DNA of 64,000 bases from assembly GCF_001632365.1 (NCBI RefSeq), contig NW_024468574.1, positions 9,943-73,942 on the forward strand, read 5' to 3'. The position numbers and the translations under genes were made by a program. The DNA is from Laetiporus sulphureus 93-53 (lineage: Eukaryota > Basidiomycota > Agaricomycetes > Polyporales > Laetiporaceae). Positions 32,377-44,272 of this stretch are shown in pieces (the first letter of the stretch is position 1; every line of letters begins with the position of its first letter). Below the pieces are notes generated by a model. That model was not told where the DNA came from, did not search any database, and saw nothing but the letters and a program-made list of their open reading frames with translations.

Positions 32377-32926
32377 ACTTGGACGCGGGCAGGAGTGGGC
32401 GTGAGGCTTTTCGACACACACTACTTATCAGTCAGAGGATCCTCAGTCCAGGTACCAGAAGACGGTATTCCCAGCCAAGTCGTTGTTAGACGTGTCTCAT
32501 GGGCAGTGAAATGTCCAGCTGACAAGCAATGCGGCTCTCCGCTGTGAGCATTTGAGATGCGAGGGGTCAAGAGGTCTGAGCAGCCTCGGTCCGGCCTGTT
32601 CTTCTCTTCCCGACGTGCAAAGAGTACGAGGAAAGAAAGTCGGGTCCGTTTCTCATTCACCCATGCTATGATTCAAGGCGTCCGCCAGGAAAAAGGTAGG
32701 TCAACACGACGATGGAAGATGAAGATTAAATTTCGCGTGCAGTGTTGGCGAGATCGTACAGGGTCAGGATGAGGAATGAATTAACGAAGACGATTGGCGT
32801 CTAATGTAAGGCACTTCCGGGGTCCAACGCATTGAGTCTTGCAAGTTGGATGCACGGACTCAGCTAGACTCAGCTGATCCCAGTAGCAGATCTGCTTTTT
32901 GTCGAAAACTCTGGTGGTATTTACAG

Positions 32927-34291
32927 ATGCCTTCGCTCTCTCTCCTGTCAGCTGGATCAAACGCCCGAGGTCAGCTCGCCACGGGAAACGACGAGGACGC
33001 ACATCTCTTTGCTCCGTGTATCTTCGCTGGTCATTCCCCAGGAATACTCCCTCTTGGGACGCGTGCAGTTACTCAGATCGCATGTGGCTCCAACCATACG
33101 CTTGTACTTCTCTCTACGTCGCAGGGTTCTCAGGTATGGGGCAGTGGTGATGGACGCAAGGGACAGCTCGGACCCTCACACCTTGCAGACTCGGGGCCGG
33201 CATCCACTTCGCACTTTAGGCGGTTGGACTTCGGACTGCACTCGCGCGGGAGATATCTGGAAGGATATAGCCCACGCTTGATAGCTTCGGGGTGGGAAAC
33301 ATCGTACGTGGTACTGTCGTGCGCTGGTCGGGACGATGTGCTCATTTCGATGGGTGCTGACGACTACGGGAACCTCGGAGTGGGAGGAGTGAAAGAGAAG
33401 ACTGTAGGAAGGGATCCCATTCATGTCGTCGACCTGCAGCTTCTCTTTGATACAGAACTCGGCAATGTAGACCGCACGTTCACTATTCGGTCTCTGGCCA
33501 CTGGTCCACATCATATCGTCATTCAAGTTAACTTGGCACTCAAGAATGGGACTTCCACTCAGTATCTGGTCGGATGGGGCGCAGCGAGACATGGCCAAGT
33601 AGGATATGCGACAGGTAGCTCTCAAAAGTTGCCTTTGTTCTACACATCCCCTCGTATCATCGCTCTCGGCCTCGATGATGTGCAAGGACTGGGATCCATT
33701 CAGTCGATTGCTGCTGGTAACCAACATTCAGTATTCCTGCATAGCTCAGGGAGATTGTCCGCGCTAGGTTCGAACCGCAAGGCTCAGCTGCGTGGCCTGG
33801 GAACGCTGAAGGATGTGATCAGCGTAGGTTGCACATGGCACGGCACGTATGCGACCGTGCGCAATACCTCTGGCTATCTCATCATGGCTACGGGTAGCCA
33901 CTCCAGGGGACAGCTCGGTCGAGGAGTTGTTCGTGATGCAGTCTCACTTGGTTCAGTGGACTTTCCTTTCCCACCGAGTTCGCACCGGCTTGTCAAGGTC
34001 GCTTGTGGGAGCGAGCATGTCTTGTCTCTGTTCGAGTTGATTGGAATGGAGGACTTTGCGCCATCGTCCGGTGATTTGATATCGCAGGACAGCGAAACAC
34101 GAGCGCCGCGGATGGAGGTATGGGGATGGGGATGGAACGAGCATGGGAACCTCGGCATGGGTTCCACTACGGACGTCGACGTTCCAGTGCTTATATGGCC
34201 GCCTGCAGATCCGAGTGAATACGGTGGAAGGGCCGTAGACATCTGGTGTGGAAACGGGACCAGTTGGATCGTAATCGAACAACGAAAATGA
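32927..34291 (+). CDS. RCC1-repeat beta-propeller protein (Ats1/Kti13-like)
   Basis: A single-exon gene of about 454 residues. I chose the ATG at 32927, because the first RCC1 blade (LLSAGSNARGQLATGN) starts at once; an in-frame ATG lies at 32846. RCC1-type repeats follow: QIACGSNHTLVL, VWGSGDGRKGQLGP, MGADDYGNLGVGG, GWGAARHGQVGY, IAAGNQHSVFLHSSG, VACGSEHVLSLF and WGWGWNEHGNLGMG. Seven blades form a propeller that binds partner proteins. Fungal relatives include Ats1/Kti13, linked to Elongator-dependent tRNA modification and diphthamide synthesis. Assignment to that subfamily is by size and repeat style only. Confidence 0.8.
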   Translation: MPSLSLLSAGSNARGQLATGNDEDAHLFAPCIFAGHSPGILPLGTRAVTQIACGSNHTLVLLSTSQGSQVWGSGDGRKGQLGPSHLADSGPASTSHFRRLDFGLHSRGRYLEGYSPRLIASGWETSYVVLSCAGRDDVLISMGADDYGNLGVGGVKEKTVGRDPIHVVDLQLLFDTELGNVDRTFTIRSLATGPHHIVIQVNLALKNGTSTQYLVGWGAARHGQVGYATGSSQKLPLFYTSPRIIALGLDDVQGLGSIQSIAAGNQHSVFLHSSGRLSALGSNRKAQLRGLGTLKDVISVGCTWHGTYATVRNTSGYLIMATGSHSRGQLGRGVVRDAVSLGSVDFPFPPSSHRLVKVACGSEHVLSLFELIGMEDFAPSSGDLISQDSETRAPRMEVWGWGWNEHGNLGMGSTTDVDVPVLIWPPADPSEYGGRAVDIWCGNGTSWIVIEQRK

Positions 34292-34363
34292 TTATATGCG
34301 CTGTTTCCCGACAGAAACGCATTAATTCGAAGCATATGCATTATATACGGACACAAGAGCCGC

Positions 34364-34837
34364 TTAATCATCATCTGCAAGGCCATATTCCTCGTGGATT
34401 TGACGGATAGTGGATTGGCGGTGCGAGGCCAGCTAGCGACCGATGAGCACTGCAGCCGTTGCTGGGCATCTACAGCCACTCACCCGTCCCATCAAGATCT
34501 GATATGCGGCGAAGTCAAGGTCATATATGCGCATATATGCACGCACGATTGGAGGAGATCGCACCTGAGCTGCATCCTTCGTCTCGTTGTACCGATGCAG
34601 GAGCTTGATGTGCCTGGAGACGATCTCTTTCGCGTCTTCCCCCTCACTTGGAAAGGTTAGATGAATAAATACAGGACCTATTGGAGGACGATACCCGAGC
34701 TGTTTCTGTATTTCGTCAATCTCTGCTTCAATTGCGGCAATGCGAGCCAGCTGTTTCTTAGGGCAAGATGATATCGAGTAAGATCATTTTAGAGCTCGCA
34801 ATTGGAAGAATACCTTGATAGGTATGCTTATGTGCAT
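34364..34837 (-). CDS. swi5: Swi5 recombination mediator
   Basis: A small nuclear protein that with Sfr1 helps load Rad51/Dmc1 in homologous recombination. Exons joined at GT-AG sites give ARIAAIEAEIDEIQ (coiled coil), LLHRYNETKDAAQ, ILMGR and LASHRQSTIRQIHEEYGL, ending LADDD and TAA at 34364. The pattern LLHxYNExKDxxQxLxGxxA...T(I/V)(R/K)E(I/L)HExFGL is the Swi5 family signature. The start at 34837 (MHISIPIK) is the best short choice; a longer N-terminus is possible. The length of about 100 residues is usual. A degenerate copy lies at 43.4-43.7 kb in the same orientation. Confidence 0.82.
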
Positions 34838-35200
34838 AATTGGAAGTGTGCGATGGGATGAGAGTGTGAAGACAACACAGTAAGTGTGATTACCAGCGGC
34901 GGCTTGCAGCCACTCATTGACGCGTTGTTTGGTAGATGCGTGACCGCGATGCGCCACAGCCCGATACCGCACAGGTGATTTGAATGTGCGGATTCGCCAC
35001 CAGCTAGCATGCAAAGAAGAGTATATTCGGCGTTATCAGAGCCCGAGAAAAGAAAACGCGGAGAATATACGAATGGTTCGACGATTTCATCGAATTCCTC
35101 AGAGTAAATGCAGTTTGAAAGGTAGCCAGAGTTCAAGCTATGACTCCATGGAGAATACTCATACTAATTGTGACCAAGGTAAGTATACAGAGTGTACCCT
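34409..35200 (+). repeat. Direct repeat R1 (swi5 segment); partner 43400-44205
   Basis: About 0.8 kb aligns to 43400-44205 in the same orientation with scattered substitutions and small indels. Shared runs include CTGCATCCTTCGTCTCGTTG and GACAACACAGTAAGTGTGAT. The left edge is near the sequence TTGGCGGTGCGAGG in both copies. Confidence 0.85.
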
Positions 35201-37227
35201 ACAATCGCGTCATAGGCTCCTATATATAATGTGGTCGACGCGATCAGCTGCTCATGAAGGCGGAGATGCGAGGAGATACAACTTCAAATCTGTCCTGCTT
35301 TGCCGGCCTCTCGGCCGGCGGTCTCTCCGTGTGTTATTTCTCCGTCTGAAATGGTGGCAGTGCGAGCGATGTACATGCATGACAGAGGAACAGGGATCTA
35401 AGCAGTGAGCATGTTGTTTCGTTCACTGGCTGGAGAGCAGCACGAATATTCGCCATCATACCTCCGAAGGGTGTTGCCAAACGGAGAACTTGACAGGACC
35501 ACGATCTTCCATCTTTGTTCTCTGACATCTGATAAGCGAAGAGAGGGTTTGAAAGAGTACCTCTATCTTGAGCATGGCGCCTTCGCTGCCTCGTTTGGGG
35601 GGGGGGGGGGCATCCTTTTCTTTGCAGATGAACCACGTTCAACTTATCAGTACTATGAAGCACGAAACCAGACATGAGTCTGGCGCGTCAAGCTGGGAGT
35701 ATGTGCTGCATAGTGCTGCATCTCCAAATGCAGGGTGAGGTGGATATTTGGCTTCATGACATTGGAATTATCCTTGAAGGACAAAAATCGGCGCTGTTCG
35801 TGGATGAACGAGGGTCGCAAGACTATCTGGAGAAAGACAGCGAGCATCTATGCGTCATATATCTGTGCAAACCATGTTGCCTGTCTTATATTAAAAGAAA
35901 TTAGCTGGTAGAGAGAAGGATCGGGTATAAGGTAGGTATAAGGTGAGCTGCCTGAAGAGTGATTGCACAGGTGAGGCTTGATTTGAACGTTCGTAGGAAG
36001 AGGAGATTGTTTACACAGAGCTGGGCGGGACCTGTATGCGATGTACAGCTATCGTAGCTGCCTCTGTAATCATTTAAGTGTTGAACAGGTCTGAACCGGA
36101 TTTTGGGAGGCTTATAGGACGACTTGGATCAAAGGGCTTCGCACACTGTCACGGTCCGCTCTTAAATGGGCTGGTTAGACGATCCACACTGCTTGACATA
36201 AGTAGTAGAAGCGTAGATACGCTGTGTTAGAGAGAGTTTATGGAAGATTTGCATCGACGAGAGTCGCAGCTACGCTCTACGGTATGGATGGAGTGCCAGC
36301 ATTAGGCGCCAAAGTTTTGCAACTTGGGTCTCTCACGCTCTCCATCGCAGTTTTCCAAAATCCTCAATGTCCTTTTCTGATCCCACATCAAAGTGGTCAC
36401 CACCAGAGAAACCAGCCGGTCGCAAATATCCGGGTTGTCGACAGTGGGTTAACCTGTCTCTAGGGTGACTGACATGACAGGGCGCTGCGGTCAGAGTCGG
36501 ATCACAACCTCAAGTACGAATATTTGGCATCACCACTAACGCCAGCTTCCAGTTCATGATGCATGACTCCACAGTATAACAGACGAAGGGCTTATATCAA
36601 CGCTAGTCGTCAATATGCCAGATTTCTCCGAAGCCAGTTTGGTCCCTGCGGGAGCCGTCATGTAAGTACCGAACTCATTGCCTCTTGACCCAGGAGCAGA
36701 CGCGTCGGAGACTTATGTGATCTGATCAGCTATCTATAGTGTAATCACTACCTATCGAGCGTCGGCAGCCCCCAAACTGCGCCGCCGCTCGAGGGACGCC
36801 TGACGGGATCAAAATATGATGTGATTGTTGCCGACAGCGCCAGGCGCGAAGCGTGGTTCACCGGTCAGCAGTTCGTCTGCTTTTGATCAGTATAGCACTG
36901 AAACATGATCTTATAATAGTTGAGTCATAAAGATTGTTGACGACATTTTTCGCGTACAGCACAAGCTATGCTAAGTAAAACCCGGCGATGTTCAGCCGTG
37001 GCAACAGAGTCTCGACAGCTGCCATCCCGCCTATGTTGCGCCGAGGATGTATCTGTCCCAAGAGCGGTTAGATGGCCGTGCAGCGTGCGATGCTTGCGTG
37101 GAGCAGCGCAAAGCCAACAAGTCATTGCATATAAGCATTCCCTCCCCCGCGGCTGAGCAAATGTAGTCGTGACGCTCCCCGAATCTCCTGCGTAAACCCT
37201 CGCCTTCCTGGTGAAGGCCGGTCAGCG
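35201..37227. other. Gene-free spacer with a 14-G tract
   Basis: ORFs here (for example 35405-35677 plus) show no domains. A run of 14 G lies at 35597-35610. The last part is presumably the promoter region of the ABC transporter at 37228. Confidence 0.4.
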
Positions 37228-40200
37228 ATGCCTCGAAGCCTGTTTTGGAGACAGTTCTCCGCGTTGATGCGGAAGAATGTGATAGTGCTGTCGAAACATC
37301 CTTGGGTGTGCAGATTTTCGTCGTACTACATTGACAGGAGCTGACCGTTCTCCAGCTCAACGTTGTCCGTTGTATTCTTCTCCCAATTGGGTATGGAATA
37401 TTTCTTGCAGCTGCGCAGTTCCTCCTTTTCAGGCCGAACAATGTATGTGTTCGCTGTTTGCTCATTGCTTTCTCGTTCATAACTGTTCCTTGCATAGGAT
37501 GGTTTGGGAACAGCTGTTCCAGTACAGCGGCTTTCTGACCAGTACGATGGCTCACTGACGCTCTTGTGGGCGGACGGCACGAATGGTGCTGGCTCGCCAT
37601 CAGCGGAGGACATCATGGCGCATATCACGAGCGGCTTCAACCCTTGGCAGCTGAGCAACGTGCAAAAGGTTGATTCGCCGAGCGACGTTGCTGCACACTG
37701 TCCGGAAAACTGGAGTGGCCAATCCCAGTGCTTTGGTGCACTGATCTTCAATTCGCTTCCTGACTCCAGCAATGTCAGCAGCGCTTCGCAGCCGTACAAT
37801 TACACTCTTAGAGTGGACTATGGACTGGAGTACATAAACGTCTTGAAGCACACGAGCAGCTATGAGCAGCGGATGATACCTTTGCAATGGGCCGTGGACA
37901 ACGCCATCATCGAACTCACAACGAATATCTCCTTTCCGGCCCCTCTAGAATGGCCGTTCACGCAGGAGACGAATGCTGAGCAAGATACAGATGTCCGGCT
38001 GAGCTTCGTCAGGGGAACACGTAACCTCATCGTCCTTGCGCTATTCATATGCTATATCGGCATCGCATACCAACTGCCTGGGTCCGTCATGTTCGAGCGG
38101 GCGACCCAGCTCACCAGCCACATGAAAGCCATGGGTCTCATGGACTCTGCTCGTATTATCTCCTGGCACCTTACCATATCACTCATTTATATTCCCGCAT
38201 GGACTCTCGTCTCGGTCATCTGGCATTTTCAGATTTTCACAGGCACGAATACTGGTCTTGTCTTCGCGATCCATCTTCTTCTGGGCCTTTCTCTGGCAAG
38301 CTGGTCATTCTTTGCCTCCGTTCCGTTCGGAAGGAGCCCTCAGCTTGCAGCGATTGCATCCACAGTGCTGGCCATAGGTTTCGCTGTTCTAGCTCTTGTA
38401 TTTCAGCATGCTAGCACCGTTTCCGCATTCATCTACTCGTTGTTCTTCCCGCCAGGATTTTACATCTTCGCCATCCGCGCCGTCTGCGGATTTGAAGTGC
38501 ACCAGATACCAACGAGTGTAATCCGACCGGATCCTGATAATCATTTGCGACTCCTGCCACTCATCTTCGCAGCCATCGTGAGTTATTTTCGTCAGCGGCC
38601 TTGCTGAGTCAATGTTGACTAGTATATAGATCAATATCTTCCTCTGGCCATGCATCGCGGTGTTACTGGAGCGATATTTGTATGATGCCCACAACCCCTC
38701 GAAGTTGTCTTGGCATTTCTGGGGAAAGCAAAAGAGAGCGGTCGAGGATGGCATATCATCGCTACCAGCTGGCACCGCTATTTCTATTCGGAATCTAGGA
38801 AAGGATTTCAGGACATCCACTTTCAGACGCAACAAAGGGGTGGTCACTGCAGTAGCAGACCTCAGTCTGGACATTCCGAAGACCGGCATTTATGTCTTAC
38901 TCGGATCGAACGGGTAAGCACTGCAGGTTCACAATGAATTTTCCTCGTTGACTCTGCCACACAGAGCGGGCAAGTCTACAACAATGTCTATTCTTGCCGG
39001 GCTCCTGGGGCGCACACGCGGCACAGTACTCTTCGAGGGCGGGGCCGAACGTCCTCCGTTAGGGACGATAGGCCTGGTCCCCCAGAAGAACGTGCTATTC
39101 CCGGAGTTGACGTGTTACGAGACACTGCGCCTCTGGCAGGCAATCAAACCCCTGAGCGATTCCTCCAGTAAAGAGGACATCGAGCAGTTGTTGCACGATT
39201 GCGATCTTGGCAAGAAGGTCCATTACAATGCGAATGCACTCAGCGGCGGACAGAAGCGCAAGCTTCAGCTGGCGATTGGGTTGGTGGGAGGGTCTAAAAG
39301 TTCGTTATTTTCTCCTTAAACAAATCCTCAACCTAGCTAATCATCTGTCGCGTCTTATAGTTCTTCTGGTGGATGAGGTAACTATCGTGCATGACCAGGT
39401 AGACCTATGATGCTGACAGCGAACTCAGTGTACTTCCGGTGTGGACCCTTTGTCCCGCCGTGCTCTGTGGCGAACGTTGACGTCGGTGCGTCATGAGAGA
39501 ACGATAGTTTTCACAACTCACGTACGTGTCTATCACACCAAATAACAACTCAGATACTGAATCATTTGCTTGAAGTTCCTCGACGAAGCCGATCTTCTCG
39601 CCGACACGATCGCAATTCTTGCAGCGCCAGGGAAGCTGGTTGCACAGGGCACTCCGGTCGCTTTGAAGTCTCAACTGGGTGAAGGGTACGCTGTGCATGT
39701 GACCTTCCCTGACGATCTCGAGGAGGGTTCTGCCGAGCCATCGGAACTCCTTGAGCGCATCTGTCTCTTAGCCCCTTTCGCCTTCATTTCCACTTCCACA
39801 CCGAATGGAACATCGTATCAGCTGAGGTCAAGAGACTCCTCAATAGTGCACGAAGTTTTGAAGATGCTCGAGATGGAACGAGAAGAGGGTTTCATCGACT
39901 CATATTCCGTTCAGAGCGCGTCCATTGAAGATGTATTCCTCACCCTGATGCACAGCAACACAGAGACTCAATCCGCTACGAAGGAGAAGGTGTACGATGC
40001 GACGCTGTCCGAAGGCAGCTTTCCGATATTGGGATTGACCAACGGCCGTAAAAGGTCGCCGGTGGGACAGGCTTTAACAGTGTTCCATAAGCGCATACTC
40101 ATCGCACGACGCAGCTGGCTCACACCTCTGCTGTTGGTCCTCATCGCCGTGGGGGGCGCCTGTGCGCCCTTGTTCTTCATCTCTGGTCTGCCTGCCCAGA

Positions 40201-42907
40201 CATGCGTGCAGGCCTTCCCGGACGTCGAAAGCCTGCCATTGTATGCGCCGTACTCGCCCGTGGTGAACCAAGCTGCAAAATACGGCATCTTTGGTGCTCA
40301 GGTCCTCGCCTCGCCGCCTGGTATCCTGTCGACGCTTGGGCGGACTATGGAGACGGTGCCAGTGTACAACATCAGCAACAATGCGACCTTCGTCGAACAA
40401 GTACACCAAAATTACTTGAGCTTCCCTCTCGGAGGCGTTTCGTTCGATCTGGACTCGAGTTCAGCGCTCGTTGCATGGCAGGCTACTCCTCCTGGGTTTA
40501 CCAGCTTAACCATGCTAAATCTTGCATCAAATGTCTTTTTAAATCATGCTGTCAACGCGTCAGGGAAAGGCATTGGGGTTCCGCGGCTCATCATGGCCAA
40601 TCTCCAGCGCTTCGCAAAGTTCAATTTTGGAGAGACGCTGGATACATTGAAATGGGTTGCATTCTATGGTGCTGCGATGGTACGCGCTCAATGTGTTCTC
40701 GATGTGAAATGGTGCTGAATATACTGTGCAGTCGGCCTTCCCGGCGTTCTTCTCGCTGTATGTTTCGAAGGAACGGCGCTCTTCGGTGCAGGCTATGCAG
40801 TTCTCCAACGGCCTGTCCAATCCGGTGGGGCTGTGGCTAGGACATCTCATGTTCGACTCAATATTCTCCCTCATCGTCGCGACTGTCATGATAATCATCT
40901 TTGCTACGGTTTCTACGCAGTTTGCTGGACTTGGTCTATTCGTGAGTTTCAATTGACTGTGGAAATGGCTCATCACGAGTACTGATGCTTCTATGACATC
41001 GTAGTGGGTGGTGCTTGTCCTGTATGGCGTTGCCGCAGCGCTCTTTTCTTATTGTGTATCCCTGGCGGTGAACTCCCCCCTTGCGGCATTTGCACTCTCT
41101 GCTGGATACCAAATCGTCACATTTCTTGTAAGTAATGATCTGGCGTGGGCAAGAATCGTCTAATACGTATCCTTCCATCCTTTTAGCTCTATTTCGCCGC
41201 CCACCTTATAATCGTGACATATGCAAATGTCTTCGACAGCTCGCGTGATCTCAGCATCATTCGTACGTGGCTTCAGTCAGTACGCGCGATGCCTCAGCTG
41301 AATCTGTACTGTACTTAGATTTCACGCTGTCCGTTACAGCTCCTGTAGTCAGCGCCGTATGCAGAATCTCGCCAACCTGTATGCATGATACTGATAGCTC
41401 ACCCTTTAAGGTGCATGCCGCATTTGTGTCCGTCAATCTGTTCTCGTTGCTCTGTGACGGCAACCAACCTGCCACTTTACCGTCAATGGGCCAACTCTCT
41501 CGATTCGGAGGGCCTATTTTGTACCTCATCGGCTATAGCTTCGCGCTATTTGCTATCCTAGTTTGGGTGGACTCTGGGTCCATACGCCCGCGTCGTCTCA
41601 AGTCGCATAAGCGGGATTCTACCACAACGAAGCTCGCCTCGGGCGTGGAAGAGTTGCGCGCCGCCTGTATTCGCCGTCATGATGTGGATGACGAAGCAGC
41701 AGCGGCCGCAAAGTCCAACGACGCACTGCGTGTGTTGAACGTCGTCAAGGCGTATGGCAGCCCGGGAAATAAAGTTGTGGACGATGTGAGTTTTGGCGTA
41801 CCTAAGGATACGATCTTTGCGCTTCTTGGGCCGAACGGTGCGGGCAAGACGACAACGTTCAATATGATTCGTATGTGTTATCGAAGTTGATCTTGAATAG
41901 CGTTATGACCTGGGGTTGCTTTGCAGGCGGTGACGTAATCCCGAACGAAGGAGACGTACTTATCAACGATGTATCTATTGTTAACCAACCAAGAGCGGCG
42001 CGCCTTTCACTCGGAGTCTGTCCGCAATTCACCGCAATAGATACTGCGTTGACAGTCAGGGAACATCTGATGATTTACGGACGTCTCAAGGGATTATATC
42101 GAGGCGAAGAGGTGCAACGCAACGTCCACGCGCTGATGCATGCTACTTCGCTGGATATGTATGCAGACCGTTTGGCTACGAGCCTATCCGGCGGCAACCA
42201 ACGCAAGCTGGCATTGGCAATTGCTCTGATCGGTACCTGCCTTCTTCATGCGTGCGTGATTTGCGCTGATTGTTCCCGCAGGTAACCCATCAGTGGTGCT
42301 CATCGACGAGTTCTCGACCGGTATCGATGCAAAAATGAAGCGCGATATGTGGGCCACGTTGAGGACTGTAGCTAGAGGGAAGGCTATTGTAATAACAACA
42401 CGTGCGTAACGGTTGGTATGCCCGTGGGTAGTCGGCATCTCACGGTTGTTCCTGACAGATTCTATGGAGGAGGCTTCTGCTCTGGCCAATAAGGTCGGAA
42501 TCTTGGCCAAGAAGATACTTGGTGAGTAGTGACGCCTCCCTTTGCCGCATTGCAACTGATCAGCTGTAGCTGTGGGGACCACCGAGTCTTTGGCGGAGCG
42601 CTATGCAACGTATGAAGTCCACTTCTCCTGCCGCAGTCGGGAGGAGGTGGCCCTTGCCGAGAAGCTCATGGCCCAGGTCCCTGGCGCACGTATGGCGGAC
42701 GACGTAGCGACGCGCTTCGAGGTTCCCATTGGACATGGAATGTCGCTGGCAAAGCTATTCGGCGTACTCTCGGCACAGAAGGATTTCGAGTATACAGTGG
42801 AGAGAGCGACGCTCGAGAGCGTGTTCTTGAAGGTGATCAGGGAGAACGATGTCCTTGAAGAGGATACGGCGTCACGGACACGGAGATGGTGGAGATTAAT
42901 TTTCTGA
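37228..42907 (+). CDS. ABCA-type full ABC transporter
   Basis: A long multi-exon gene of about 1,600 codons, membrane-spanning and probably lipid-transporting. Exon 1 (ATG 37228) reads [17 protein letters not shown]. The next exon starts the first membrane domain ([14 protein letters not shown]), followed by a large extracellular loop and about five helices ([26 protein letters not shown]). The first nucleotide-binding domain has Walker A GSNGAGKSTT, signature LSGGQKRK, Walker B LLVDE and TSGVDP. The second membrane half ([31 protein letters not shown]) precedes the second nucleotide-binding domain with Walker [11 protein letters not shown], signature LSGGNQRK, Walker B VVLIDE and STGID, ending at 42907. 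All catalytic motifs are present, so it should be functional. It lies between two direct repeats carrying swi5 sequence. Confidence 0.92.
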
Positions 42908-43310
42908 ACTCTTCCCACTTAGTAAATCCCGCACTCATTCACTCAAGGATAATGATATGGCTCAACTGTACAACACCTAGTACCTCTAGTAATTAGACAC
43001 TCTCCATTCTACTTATCGATGTAAGTTCGTGCCATTCACCATAAAATCTCTAGTCCTGCAAACGTTTAAATTATAACTTGTACTCGAGTCAATATGCCCT
43101 GCCGAACGTTATCACGCGGCCTTAATGAAGCGGTTCAGTAGCGATGTTGGACTGTTAATCCCACGCGTGCCACATTCCGACCACTATCATCCCTCATAGC
43201 GGCACTCTTCTGCCTTGCCGCAGATCGCGGAATGCAGCGTTGACGCTTCACCGAATACCATATCTGCTTATAACTTATATGCCAGCGCTGCCGGGGGAAC
43301 GTATTCAACG
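42908..43310. other. Spacer between ABC transporter and duplicated segment
   Basis: No coding exon seen; presumably terminator sequence of the transporter and the promoter relic of the partial second copy. Confidence 0.35.
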
Positions 43311-43379
43311 ATGGCCACCGTCTCTTCGTTCATGGCGTTGGTTCGGAAGGACTGGATAGTGCTCTCGAAGCGTCCTTGG
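43311..43379 (+). pseudogene. Isolated first exon of a second ABCA transporter
   Basis: The 23 codons MATVSSFMALVRKDWIVLSK... end at a GT donor and align with exon 1 of the gene at 37228, including the end ...VLSK(H/R)PW. No later ABCA exons follow. Within about 25 bases the sequence switches to the swi5-bearing repeat, so the rest was lost at a duplication or deletion breakpoint. Confidence 0.75.
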
Positions 43380-43399
43380 GTACGCTGATTGTTCTTAGA

Positions 43400-43740
43400 C
43401 GAAAAGGTGGTTTGGCGGTGCGAGGCTAGCTCGTGACCGATGAGCACTGCAGCCGGTGCTGGGCATGTATGTCCACTCACCGGTCTCGTCAAGATCTTAT
43501 ATGCGCATATATCTATGAATGGTTGGATGAGATCGCACCTGAGCTGCATCCTTCGTCTCGTTGTACCGATGCAGGAGCTTGATGTGCCTGGAGATGATCT
43601 TTTTTCGCGTCTTCCCTCTCGTTTGAACAGGTTAGATGAATATAGACAGGACACTTTGGAGGAGAATACCTATTGTCTCTGTGGTTCGTCAATTTCTGTT
43701 TCAATTGCGGCAATGCGAGCCTGCTGTTTGTGAGGGCAAG
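43400..43740 (-). pseudogene. swi5 relic inside direct repeat R2
   Basis: Minus-strand pieces match swi5 (ARIAAIETEIDE; ELASHRQTT). A stop interrupts the coiled-coil part, the LLHRYNE region is shifted out of frame, and the final TIRQIHEEYGL exon end is replaced by unrelated sequence at the breakpoint near 43.40 kb. It cannot make a Swi5 protein. Confidence 0.75.
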
Positions 43741-44272
43741 ATGGCATCAAGTTCATCTGATAGTTCGCAATTGAAGGGATACCTTGATAGATATATTTGC
43801 GTGCATCATTGGAAGACTTCGATGGGATGAGAGTTCGAAGACAACACAGTAAGTGTGATTACAGGCTGCGGCTTGCAGCCACTCGTGGACGCGTTGTTGA
43901 CGCGTTGTTTGGTATGCGCATGACCGCGATGCGCCACAGCCCGATACCCTGATACCGCACAGGCTAGCTTGGCCGTCGCCTAGCGTACAATGAAGAGTCT
44001 ACTCAACGTAGTCAGAGCTTGAGAAGATGCCTATGATGGCGACGCGCTTCAGCTTTCAAGAGGAGCCAATCGCGATTCCGCCGCAGTTCTTTAGAGAATG
44101 AAGCGGCAATGATAGCAGTCCAGAATCCAAGAACTACGAGCACGGAGGATATCCAAAATAATTGTAACCAAGGTGAGTACACCTGAGTGTACCCACTTAT
44201 CATCACAAAAGCTGAACAACTATGATTGTCTTACATTGTCACGTCACTAGAACGAGCCCAATTGTTCAACGT
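43741..44272. other. Rest of direct repeat R2
   Basis: Continues the match to 34.8-35.2 kb until about 44205. A minus ORF (44012-44206) holds one hydrophobic helix (SVLVVLGFWTAIIA) but is not supported as a gene. Confidence 0.45.

Noticed and set aside
37031..37600. 189-codon minus-strand ORF at the start of the ABC transporter
   Set aside because: Overlaps the transporter's first exons and introns; the plus-strand exons have conserved motifs and the minus ORF has none.
43268..43654. 128-codon minus-strand ORF across the R2 breakpoint
   Set aside because: It fuses antisense ABCA exon sequence with out-of-frame swi5 relic; an accidental ORF of the duplication junction.
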